Positions 14,001-26,000 of a stretch of 64,000 nt of DNA are shown in pieces. Each line of letters starts with the position of its first letter. Positions within the stretch are counted from its first letter, which is position 1. Position numbers and translations under genes: made by a program. Under the pieces are notes generated by a model. The model had not been told where the DNA came from and searched no databases. It saw only the letters and a list, made by a program, of their open reading frames with translations. This stretch comes from Balanoglossus misakiensis (lineage: Eukaryota > Hemichordata): positions 12,028,001 through 12,092,000 of the forward strand of contig CM082580.2 of assembly GCA_040954595.2 (NCBI GenBank), read 5' to 3'.

Positions 14001-17000
14001 CACCCGGCCGGAGTGGCTGCGTGGTCCTGGAACCAGTCATGCAGAATCTGCACCCTGGTATAAAAAAGCCCCGGAAGCAAGTTGTGTTTTCACAGGAGAA
14101 TGTGAAAAAACAAGATTGGACGTGCGGAAGAAAATCAAAATATTTGCAAAAATCTGTAAAAATGTTGATGTAAATAAAAAGGAGTGATAACAACATTTGT
14201 ATTAAACTGCGTGATACGACTTTCCAAGTGATATCGGGAATTCTAATCCAAATATAAAATGAAGCATATTATGGTTGATTGAGTCGAAAAGACAGATTTG
14301 ACCCAAACCAAATTAACAACAAGAAAATGAAGGCCAGCCAAGAAAGCTTTCGTCCTTGAGTGTATCATTATAAACTGTAATGTGCTTGTTCAGCATATCT
14401 GGATTTTTGTAGGAATCACTATGTGGTATGAGTGCAGTGAAGTGTTGAACGTGTCGAGTTTCATGCCACCAATTATCCTGCCATAAAAACGTTCTTTGTC
14501 CTCAGTTTGAAATATTATTGCTTGTAAATTTATTGACTGTGAGATACCAAGTGAGCGCAGTCGTCCATTGAGGTATCCCGCTGCTGAGAAAGAGACCCAG
14601 AAGAGAGCGAGAGAGAGAGAGAGAGAGGGGGGGGGGGATGTGTCTGAGCATCATTTTGTTGAGATTATTAAAATTCATGCAGAGTTATATCTCTTGATAT
14701 TTTGTTTCATTTTTTCCCCAGGCACATTCATTTGCAGAGCTTGGTTTGTACAGTGTAGCCGTTGAAGTCTCCAACAGTCTTGGCAGTGTACATGGACTAG
14801 TGTATGTGGTAGGTATCATTCTCGCTGTGTGATGCTAAATATCAAGAGATTAGATTTAATGAGATATAATCTTTCACAACTGGAGAGTTGCTGAAAATAC
14901 ACCATACCTCACACAGTATGTTCATCGCTGCTGAAAGTGACTGAAATGATCTTGCTACGAGTAGACAAAGTGCCTAGCTTTGTCCTGAGAATCACTCACA
15001 AAAAATCAACTTATTTGCTCTAAAATCAATTTGCTGAATCCCGTCATGAGTCTATAGATCAATATGTTGGTTTTCTTTCGATTGACATAGTGAAACATAG
15101 ACGAGTCAATACTCAACTCATTTGCCTTACACATATGGAAGCCCAGTGTAGGTGACCCCCAACAGGAACGAAAATGTTTCTTAATTCTATCCAGTTTTCC
15201 GGTTATACATGTTTAAAATTTCAGACAAATTTACTGGCTGGAGTGGGGCAAGATTGCTGTCTCCACTTGGAAATGTAGCACTGATTGATTCTGTCAGATG
15301 GTTGTCAATGAATTAATCAATGACGTTGTGTTATGCTACGGCATTTTTTTCAAATGACGTCTCGGGGAGGGTAAAGTTACAAATGACTTCATTCACTTAT
15401 ATACACATATATATCTGTCAGAAGTCTGACTATGTGAAAGTATTGATGTGATCTTCTGTGGCTTCAGCATCAAGCTCAAAAGTTGAATATATGATAGCAT
15501 CCTGAAAAAGCTTTTTTTTGCTAAAAGAAACTTTCAAAATGATTTTAAATAACCCTGCGAGAGAAACGTAATAAACTCTTGCCCACCATGGACGGGATAT
15601 GTGTTGCTGTACAAGGGTCAAAGCGTGTGTGTGCCGTGGCATAACGTGCAGAAATGACAGCTGGGGGACCACTTCGAACATGCTGCTTGTCAGTGATGCT
15701 GGAATAATTATTTGTAAATTGGCAATACAGTAGTCTGTCTAAATATGGTTCTGAAGCGAAAAGCAGCATGTGAGGTCTTGGAGATTCTGTCTTTTCTGAT
15801 AATGACCAGCAACATGCAAAATTCTACCTCGTGCTGATTGCGAATTTTTTTTAAAAAGAACTTTTATCAATCTCTACATCTATTGATGCTTTTGAGTTGA
15901 ACAAAATATTGCTCCAGGGTACAATCCAGAAGTAATGTTTTACAATTCAATTTCAGCTATTTAGGACGACGCCTTCTATGTATACAAAGAGTCCGATTTC
16001 TCAAAATTCCAAAGTTGTTTATAGATAACATTGTATGTGTCGGTACATATGTTATTTGTGTATACGCAAGAAATACAACAAATTACTGAAAACAATGCAG
16101 TAACGAAGACGATAGGCGTGATGGAGGAGTGACCCCAATTACCACTGTTGACTTCACAGACCTGTAACTTCATATATTGTACTAACATGCCAATCACAGA
16201 CATTCTTATGAATTAAATTAAAACAAAAATGTCAATGCCAATTGCAATGCCAATTGCAAATTGGCAAAATATTTTTGTTCAAGATCAACACAAATACAAA
16301 CAGTGATTCTAGATCAACACAAATACAAACAGTGATTCTGAGGCAGAACCAATACGAAAGTGGTCAGTAGAAACTGAATTAGTGAATTATATTGCTTTGT
16401 GTTATTTGCTAAATTTGTACTCTCAGTGATTAATTTGACTTGTTCCGATCAGTTCCATCCGTTGAAATCCCTAGGATATAAAGCTGATAAGCCCAATTTA
16501 TTTATTTCTCTGCCAGAATAAAACCGCTTTACATTGGCATGGCACCAAGCTGCAAAACTTCCCATCTTTCACGGCGGCAAAAATGTGCCGGTCGCTTTCA
16601 AGTGAAGCCTGCAAATGTTCAAGACGTCACATGTCAAGCATGCAATGTCCCATAAAAACCAATGTACAGATGTTATGGCTAACATCAATGTTTGGCAAGG
16701 CATTCCGTGTATTCATAATAAATTGTCCTTGTAAAGTTTAGACAGGGGACACCCTGGCTACTGAATTTGCTCACTACAGAAACTGTTATAATTACTCTTT
16801 TATGGCAGTGTATCACGTTTTTTAACAAATTTTCGCTGTCATTAGCTCCAGTTATGTATTGTCATTGAATTTTTCTTTGTTTCAGATTATAGTTGACAAG
16901 ACTGTGTCGAATGTCACCTTGAACTTGAAAGATGGCGAGTCATACTACAACCCACTTGACTTCTACCATACTGTGGGTTTTGTCGTTTCCTTGGTGACAG

Positions 17001-20000
17001 CCCACCGCGGGGACACCACGATGCATGTGGACTTCGGCGATGGCCAGTTGTATGAGCACATCCTGGATGACGCCAACATGACCGTGGTTGGCATGCACGA
17101 CCCAGCCCATCTCCACGTAGTTTCCAATTACGGTATTGGGTGCAACCTGAATCTCATGTTTGATCACACGTACGATGTGCCTGGAAGTTTCAATGTGACC
17201 GTGACGGTAGAAAGTGACTACGACGACACACAAATTGTCCGTCTGCTGCGACCCATCGTGGTCCAGGATATCATCCTGCAGCCTCTGATCATCTGCGATC
17301 CTGTCCTTGACATCAACAAGCCTGCAAACTTTACCGTCCAGGTTTTCTCTGAGACTGATCACATGTTGTACAAGTGGCAGGTCTCTGCAGAAACCGTCAA
17401 CGTCTCGTACTCAGTCGAGCAGACCACGGACATCTTTACATACACTTTTACAAAACCAGACCTGTACTTAATAAGCGTTAACGTCTCAAACCTTGTGAGT
17501 TATGCAGTTGTTGATTACGAAGTGATAGTGGAGGAAGCTATAGATGAATTTCATGTGGACATTGATGGCCCCGAAGTGGTCATGACGGGAGACTTGGTAT
17601 CTGTAGTGGCTTATGTGAAAAGAGGTACAGACGTGTATTTTGTGTGGGACTTTGGTAGCTACGAGTTCGACCAGCCAGAAACTGAACTCCTGTATTCAGA
17701 CGGTTTTGCGGCTATCCAGAGAGCCAATTACACGTACTCTTCGAGCGGCAGGTACGACTTGGTAGTCACGGCTGAAAATTACATCAGCACCCGACAGAAA
17801 ATCCTGGAAGAGCAGTTCATCGTGCAGGATCCTGTTGCGGGCTTGCTGCTCCAGGGAGGACAAGCAACCTTGCTTGGTAACGCCACGGAAATCACCGTAT
17901 CTGTGTCTGAGGGAACCGATGTCATGTATGATATAGATGTTGGGAGAGGACGGGAAGCAGCACAGGGATTCATGAACAGCGAGGATTTGTACACTCTCAA
18001 ATATACTTTCAACTCCTCTGGAGTGCACAGAGTTGCAGTTTATGCGTACAATAATATTTCTGTGGAATCCAGCATGATTAACATCCTCGTCCAGCAAGAC
18101 ATCAGTGTAATTTCCATAGATGTGCCAGGAGTGGTTGTTCCGTATGAAGAGGTACCGTTAGTAGCTTTAGTAGATGGTAAGTAATAAACTGTTTGAATTT
18201 ATCCAGATCACAAACCTCCAGGATTGCTTTTACTAAATGATTTGCTAAATTGATGTAACTTCCAGTTTAGCCAAACTTGCAAAATACCAATGGTTACTGG
18301 AAGAGTCAAAATACTGATCATTCAAAGTGTTTTGTTTACAGGTGAAATTCCAACACGCAATGATCTGATGTACACATGGACATTTGGGGAGAAGATGGTG
18401 AAAACATCGGTACCAGTCATTGGCCATGTGTTCTCCAATGATACCAGTCACAGTGTCATTCTGACAGTCAACAACTTTGGTAAGTTTGATGTTTGACGAA
18501 CAGTAAACATGGCTTAGCGTCAAGTATGGATTCAGTCAATGTCGTGAAATCTCAAACTGTCTAATAATCAAGCTGTAAACTGTTGCTTGTTCAGCTTCCA
18601 GTGTTTATTACATTCCTGGGGCTGAAATATGTCATGTTCCCCTTATGCCTTGGTAGGTAAATGAATAAATCAAATCCGTGGAATTCTGCAAAATGGGCGA
18701 AATGTTTTTGATGTCAGTAGTCAGTACGGCACTAAAACAGATACGGTACAACAGACTCCCAGATTCGTAGACCTATAGCTGCATTAGAACATATTACTGC
18801 CATGATTGCATTAAAGTAGGCTTTGGGGCTATAAGCACTGACACTTGTGATACAAGACTCTTGAAAAGTTTGACTCGTATTGATAAAGGCAGTGATGATA
18901 AAGTAATGTGGCAGTGATGGCAGTTTGTGAACTGTAAGATGCAAACCCCAAGTGTGGTCAGTTCATGACACGTGCCAAGTACGGTTCTCAGACCTGATGT
19001 GTGTGTTCTCCCTTCCAGTTGCCAGGAAAACTAGCGATGTTGACTTCAGCGTCACTTTGACTCCCAGCCTCTACCTCGTACATGCCGTGACCTCAAGAGT
19101 GGGTCAGCCAACTGTGTTTACCCTGAAGGTGAGTTACAACTTTGCTCTTCCAGCTGGGAAGCCGGGGGAGTCGGGGGGGGGGGGGGAGCCTGGCCTTGGA
19201 ATGGACGCCAGGCACCACTCTCCGACCCCAGTCACTCCCAGCCCTTCAGAACAGCTCTGGTTTATGACCACAAATAAATACAGAATGAAAAACAACGTGC
19301 ATTTCACATTAATTACCATGGTTTGATTTCTCCTTAAGTCATTAAAACTTTGGGGGTGCCAGACCACACCCTGTGTCTAAATCAGCTATTTGGCCCGTAC
19401 GTCTTTGCATGATATACAGGGGGCATTAGTCAAATGATTGCGTGAGAAGTTTGTTGAAACAGTCTCGTACACTTCACATAAATTTCACACTTGAAGCTGT
19501 ACACAGAGTTTATGTTCTAATAGGCGAATTTAATGATTTATCTGCTAGTATATAGTCCAGAGTAACCTATAGTTCTGGTGTTGTGAAAATTGAAACATTA
19601 GCAACGGGCAAGACGACTTGGCAGAGTGACAAGCAAACATTCTCAGCAGATAATTTACATATTTGGTCTGCTGTTCACCAATTGGCTAAAAGTTCTCAGA
19701 TGATCATTTGCATAACTGAGAATTGCCTGCTAATTTGCTGAAAGTTCTCAACTGATAATTTGTAGCCTCCCTGTGTGCTGACCTCAGAAACTTGCTCTTT
19801 TTGAAAAGGCTGTTGCGTTTTCACATAAACCACAGCAGATAAGTGTCTGTGTGAGTGACAAAAAGTATGTGTGTGGTAAACCATAAATTACTTGGCCAAC
19901 ACTCTTGTAGTGTTTGTTGTGACTTTATCGCCTAAACTTGGATAAATTATTGGCTTCACAAAACAGAAGCCCAAACACACCCAACATTAAAACTCCTCAT

Positions 20001-23000
20001 TGACTGGTTAGAAACATTCCATGCAGTGTTTCCTGCACACAATCAAGGTTTAATGTGTTTGTTGAGGATAGTAAGCTATTAGCCCGAACTTCCTGAAATT
20101 TTCTGTCTGTGACGAGTGATAAAGTTTGCCTTGTAACATCTACACTATTCCTGATGTTAGAAAGTTGTGTGAAATATCAACAGGAGTGTTTTTGAATTTT
20201 TGAATCTTCGTAATGTATCCAAATTGATATGAAAGGTTGTTTTTTGTACAAAGTGTGGTATGTGTTCTTCTGTAAGGAGGAGCATTTGCACGTGTGTGTA
20301 CATAGAAGAGTAACATGTTGTGTGACTATCTTTTGTCGTTGTTAGCGGTGTCTGTCAGTAAAATATGTAGAACAAGAAGTGCCATACTACTTGAGCTAAA
20401 AACATGTGAGATGTGTCATACTGTGATTTTAGTGTGTCCTAAAACCAAAGTGCCAAGATTGTTAATAAGGTTGTTTTCTCTTCTGTGTAGATGTCAGACT
20501 CTAAAGCAGTATCCATCACTGTTGACTATGGCGATGGTACCATTGAGAATATCTCCAGCAGTTCAGCTGTCACCGAGTACACATGGAACTATGAATATTC
20601 TGCCACGGGTGTTTATCAGATCAGTCTGAGTGTATCAGATGGCAGTACAACCACTCTATTGAACACCGTGGCAAGTAAACAAGAAGTTATCTCAGACCTG
20701 GAACTTACAGGTCCCACTGATGTCAAGTTTTACAGGTAAGTTGGCTGATTCCAACATATGAGCTGTCATCATTGCTTTCATTGATTCTACCGGTACTGAG
20801 AGTTTGGTTGCCGATGACATCTGTTGACTGGCAGTTCAATATATAAGCAGCTGATTTCAAACTTACTCTTTCTTTTTTTCAGACCTTTCAAAGTTCTTAA
20901 CTGGGTAGCTGCCACAGATAATGGCACAGCAGTTATGTATGAGTGGACTGTTGACCCACTCTACATTGACACAGATGCCTACCATGTGAATGTATTGCCA
21001 CAAACATGGACAACCACATATAAATGGGTAAGTCTCTCATTATACTCACACAATGTGTCTCAGTGTTGTGGAATGTGTTGTTTGGTCTGATGTTAAAAAA
21101 CTTGGGTGATGGATAAAATAAGATAAGTAAGTGAATTTAAAAAAAACAATTGTTATATATGCTTGTTATTACTTTGTATTTTCAGAGAAGTGGAGCGTTC
21201 AGTACTCCTGGAATTTACAATGTGTCTGTGACAGCCTCCAATACCCTCAGTCAAATCTCTGCTTCCATGGTAACGGTCCTCCAAGATCCAATCATAGACT
21301 TTGATGTTTCCGTGGAGACTGCGCTGCTAGGAGACCCATCCACTTTCATCATCAGCATCCAGGGAGGGAAACACTTCGATCTCGATGTGGATTTCGGAGA
21401 TGGTGACTTTGTCTGGTTGTCAACAGAAAGTAACAATCTGACCGAAACTGCAGACTACAGCCAAGTTGTGCCCAGATACATATATCGTGTCGAGAAACAT
21501 TACAGCAGCATTAGACAGTTCACATGTAATGTTAGTGTAACAAATCAGGTGTCTGCAGTCACCAAGTCTGTGGTTGCGTTCGTGGAGGAACCTATCACTG
21601 GATTGACCTTAGAAGCCGATAAGATGGGTGTCTTTGCGAGGTTTGAAAGGCTGTTGATGGTGGCAGAAATTGCATCGGGTACAGATGTGGTGTTCACATG
21701 GAACTTCAATGATCAAAGTGGACAGACAGATGTACAGACGTAAGTGGCTCACCCATGTATTCAAAACATTTCTAGGAAATTAGTGTTTCTTTTTAGTTTT
21801 GGTGATCCAAATCACAGAATTGTTGTTCAAATACATAGCATATCTATAGAAATCTGAAATTGGTACTTTTTTCTCTCTTTCTTTCACTTTTTGGAACAGG
21901 ATTGGTAACATGAGCATAGCAGAGCACATGTTCTCAGCTGCTGGTGTATACAATGTATCAGTTGGTGTTCAGAATCCACTTTACTCTGAACCAATCACAT
22001 TGCAGTATCCACATAGCTTCACTGTGCAAGAGGAAATCTATCATCTAGACATGTACCCGCTGACTAACATGTACTTTGCCACCTTGGAGTTGACAAGCTC
22101 TGGGAATTACTCCACTGAGGAAGTGGTTTTTGACATTTTCTGCTATGGTTCACCCGTGACGTTTGAAGTTGACTATGGTGATGGCTCACCCAACCAGATT
22201 ATAGAAGGAGAAATTTCAATGTTTGGAGAAGCAGTTGTCCTTGGAACGCACGTATACACCAAAGGTAATTAAATCAAATGAAAGTCTTCATTCCAAGAAT
22301 GCTGTTTAAACTGTGTTCATTGAATTTAGATTACCCGGTATTTAAGATTTCATGATGCATAATAATCTGTTTTGGTTTTCAGTCGGTAACTACACAGTTT
22401 GTGTGACGGCCAGTAACCAACTTGGTAATGAATCCTTTTGCTTGGATTCGCTGTTCTATGTACAAACGCCACCCCATGCGCTGACTACTGATCATTCTCA
22501 CCTCGTGACTACATTTGGGAATGATACAACTATTGAGGTACACCTACAGGCTGGTACTGATGTCCAGTTTGATTGGTCCATGGGAGACCAAACTGTGTAT
22601 ATCGATGCAGGTGAGTGTGTTATGGAATATACACCTTGTACCAATCAGAATCCTTGTTACAGTAGATCGTTGACAACAATGCGCCCTAACCGTAACTTGA
22701 CTAACTGTATCAATTATTTTGCAGGGCAAAGTGTGACACACAGATATTTAAGTCCTGGTATGTATGTAGTGACTATTGAAGCCTTTAATATGGTCCACCA
22801 TCTCATCCATCAAGTCTATGTTGCTGTTCAGAACCCAGTACAAGGTTAGTGATCACCTTTCAGAATCCTGAACAATTCCCATGAAAAGGCCACCTGTCTA
22901 TAAAGGCCACTTAAGCAAAGTCACATGACCGGCCACTATAGGCAGGTTGGACTGTAATTTGTTTTCTGACTCAAAATGTTCTGCGTGATGTTGTTGCAGG

Positions 23001-26000
23001 AGCGGAGGTACAGGTGGAAAGTCAGCTGCAGAAGACCGGCACCCCCGTAGTGTTCTCAGTGGTGACGTTAACTGAGTCTGCGTTGGAATACGAATGGGAC
23101 ATGGGTGATGGCAAAGGCACATCAGTGACATACATCAAACAGAAAACGTACACATACACTCAACCAGGAACGTACGTAAAGTTTTATTTCTCTGATAATT
23201 TCTGATTAGGGATCCAAATAGTTGGCTAGTGGATATGTATACTATCTGTGAAAGAGATGTATTAGTGAAAGAGAGAGGTGAATGATTGAAAACGTAAAGT
23301 ACCATTTCCACTTTATCACAAAAAATGTTTTCTTATTCAGGTTTCCAGTGACTGTAACCGCCATCAATGACATCAGTAGAGTGACCTCTGCACCAATAGA
23401 AATGGAGATTCAAACAGTGATAGAAGATCTGACAATTCTGATTTTGAGTGATAGTAACCCTACTCTGATTGGCCAAACAACTGAGCTCTATCCGTCGTTC
23501 CTTGCTGGCAGTGATATGACTTTTGAATGGGACTTTGGTGACAATCAAACTCTAGTGACAACTGATTCATTCATTTCACATCAGTACACAAGGTATTAGT
23601 TGCTGTTGTTAAGATTAATCTTGAGCTATTTGACTTGTCTATTTTGCAAAGCAAATAACTGGTGTCTTTGAATAGTTTGTGACTATCTGTTTGTCAAAGT
23701 TCAGATATAAGTTCGCTTTTTGAAAATTAATTAAGAGGAAATCTAGATCTGAATATGTTGTGACAACATGCATGAGTGTCGCCATGCATTGAATGAATTT
23801 GTGACTATTTTGTCCGTTTCAGTATTGGTGAATACCTGGTACAATTATTTGTGAGTAACAGTGTCAGCAATGCCACTGCAGAAACAACTTTATTTGTCCT
23901 GGAAGAGATGTGCCGACCACCGGAGTTGAAGATATTCAACACTCATCCACAGGTAAGAGTTATCTTCGGAGTTGGTGTCAATAGACAAAATATAAAATCA
24001 CTCAGTCTTAGTCACCATGGGAAATTGTTGTATATACGCCCATGATTTCTTGAGATAGGGCACCTTAGTGAGAGTTGAGCTGGCTTCTTTTGCACACAGG
24101 TGGTGAGATGGAAAGATCTGCAGCTAGAAGTTGATGTCATCATTGACTGTGAAGTGACGGCTCTGACAACATACAGGTGGTTCATTTACAAAGATGGCTA
24201 TGCAGTGGAACTGACTGATGAGCAGACTGTGGTGGACCAGAGAACTTTGTTTATTCCCAGTAGAACGTTAGACTATGGAACATACAACCTAGAATTAGAG
24301 GTAAGGAAGATAACAATTAGTGATGTGATTGACAGAAAATCTGGGTTGACATCAAGCTGTCTTCTTTATTGAGTGAACTCTTGTGAAGTTGTCACTGTTT
24401 TCAATATTTCTTTCTTATTAGTCAGAAGGCCACGTTTACCTCTATGTCTCCCCACAATCAGTGTATATCTCTCTAAAGAAACAGTCCATATCTGTTAAGC
24501 CCCTTGACTAGTTTTTCCAAGAGATTATCATTCACATGGGATTAGCCGCTGCACAAACATTGCATGGTCAGCTGACCCAGCTGGCTTTCATGTGAATGCT
24601 AATGATAGTTATAAAATTGCTGCATTCGACTTGATTGACAGGTGAGAATGAATGGTACTATAGTATACTCCAAAGCAGATACAACTATCGAAGTGCTGCC
24701 ATCGTCATTGGTTGCTGTAATAGCAGGTGGTACAAGTCGTATGATTGGTAGTAACGTCACAGTTGTACTCGACGGTGATGTTTCTTATGATCCTGATTTT
24801 CCCGATGAAGATAGTCTCAGGTGAGATGAATGTTGTCATGATTTGAAGAATTAGAACTACTTTGCCAAAATCTCTGAGTAAGAAATGCTGTGCATGGAGC
24901 TAGCATTTGAGCTTCACCCTGACAATAATTCCTTTTATTAAAAATTCAACAGTTACAACTGGACCTGCAACCTTCTGAGCTCGCCAACAGTTGGATGCTT
25001 TGATGACGAAGCTCTGGGGAATATGTCGTCTCCCTTGGATACCAATTCTAGCATCCTGACCTTCCCAAGCTCGCTGCTGAAACAAGATGCTACGATAGCG
25101 TTTGTCTTTTGGTTGAGAGTTGGTAAAGAAGGCAGAAGTGATGTGTACATAAGCCAGGTCTTAGAGATAGGGCCTGGACGACCATTAGAGTAAGTAGGAG
25201 TTAATCTGCAGAGACTTCCCCCAGACACATTTCAATAAACTTGATTTTGTTTGTAATTTGAGGATTTGGTTATTCATTCTTCTGATGAGTTCCAAGACCA
25301 TCCACTTTGAATAAATTGATTTTGTGACACTAATCCTGTAATGTTCTCTTCTCTTCTCGTCACAGAGCAAGTCTTGACTGTCCACAGTGTGCTACTGAAG
25401 TGAATTCCAACAACCAGATCACTTTCACTGCAGCCTGTGATGATTGTTATGAGGATGTCACATATAGTTGGGAGTTGTTTGTTGTGTTGGACGGTAGTGG
25501 TACAAATACTCTACCAGGTGAGTCACGTCTAAAATGTCTTGAAGGTTTTATACTGCGGTCTGCATCTTTAAATAGGATTGTTGTTGGTAACAACCAGAGA
25601 TTGTCTTTTACATACATGTAGGAAAGACCCTGGGCTCTCAGATTGAATACAAATTCTGTTCTCATTACAGCATCCTACCGTTGTGTTGCTGCTGATGGTT
25701 CCGACTACATACAGTTCTTGATTAGCCCGAATAACACCGAAACAACTTCTGTTGTGGCTACAACAGTATCAAATAACATAGGTATGTAGTGAAATTATTT
25801 AGTATGCATTTATGATTGCAGCCAGAGTTCATCCTGCTTTCAAGATGAATTGTGCATCCAGGGTCCCACTTATTCACTTGGCACACCTTGTCAAATTTCA
25901 GCCACAGCTTCTATCAGTAGTAGATTAGATCTTGATAGGTCTTTTGCTATGTTTTGCCTCTTCTTTTCAACTCATTTCTGCTATAAATTCTAACTTTCCA

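Larger units (their letters stand above)
11745..23952 (+). other. PKD1: Polycystin exons 5-19: array of about 15 PKD repeats
   Basis: Exons: 11745-11903, 12732-13045, 14722-14808, 16886-18176, 18342-18479, 19019-19128, 20491-20735, 20883-21027, 21186-21739, 21900-22264, 22383-22610, 22725-22844, 23000-23171, 23341-23592, 23823-23952. About 15 copies follow the PKD pattern of W/V-x-F/Y-GDG followed by H/Y-x-Y/F-x-x-x-G-x-Y-x-V-x-V-x-x-x-N. Clear ones are VDFGDG near 17030, VDYGDG near 20522, VDFGDGD near 21387, VDYGDG near 22170, WDMGDG near 23097 and WDFGD near 23530; others are degenerate. These Ig-like beta sandwiches form the extensible ectodomain. The exon at 16886-18176 alone encodes about four repeats without an intron, unlike the rest, where introns often split a repeat. 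Many N-x-S/T glycosylation sites are present. Confidence 0.88.

Noticed and set aside
16940-18097. Antisense open frames of 133-140 codons opposite the large PKD exon
   Set aside because: They lie wholly opposite a strongly supported coding exon, have no recognisable domain and no splice continuity.
24520-24605. Possible inverted repeat around ATTCACATG
   Set aside because: Only about nine bases match well. This is too short to call an element.
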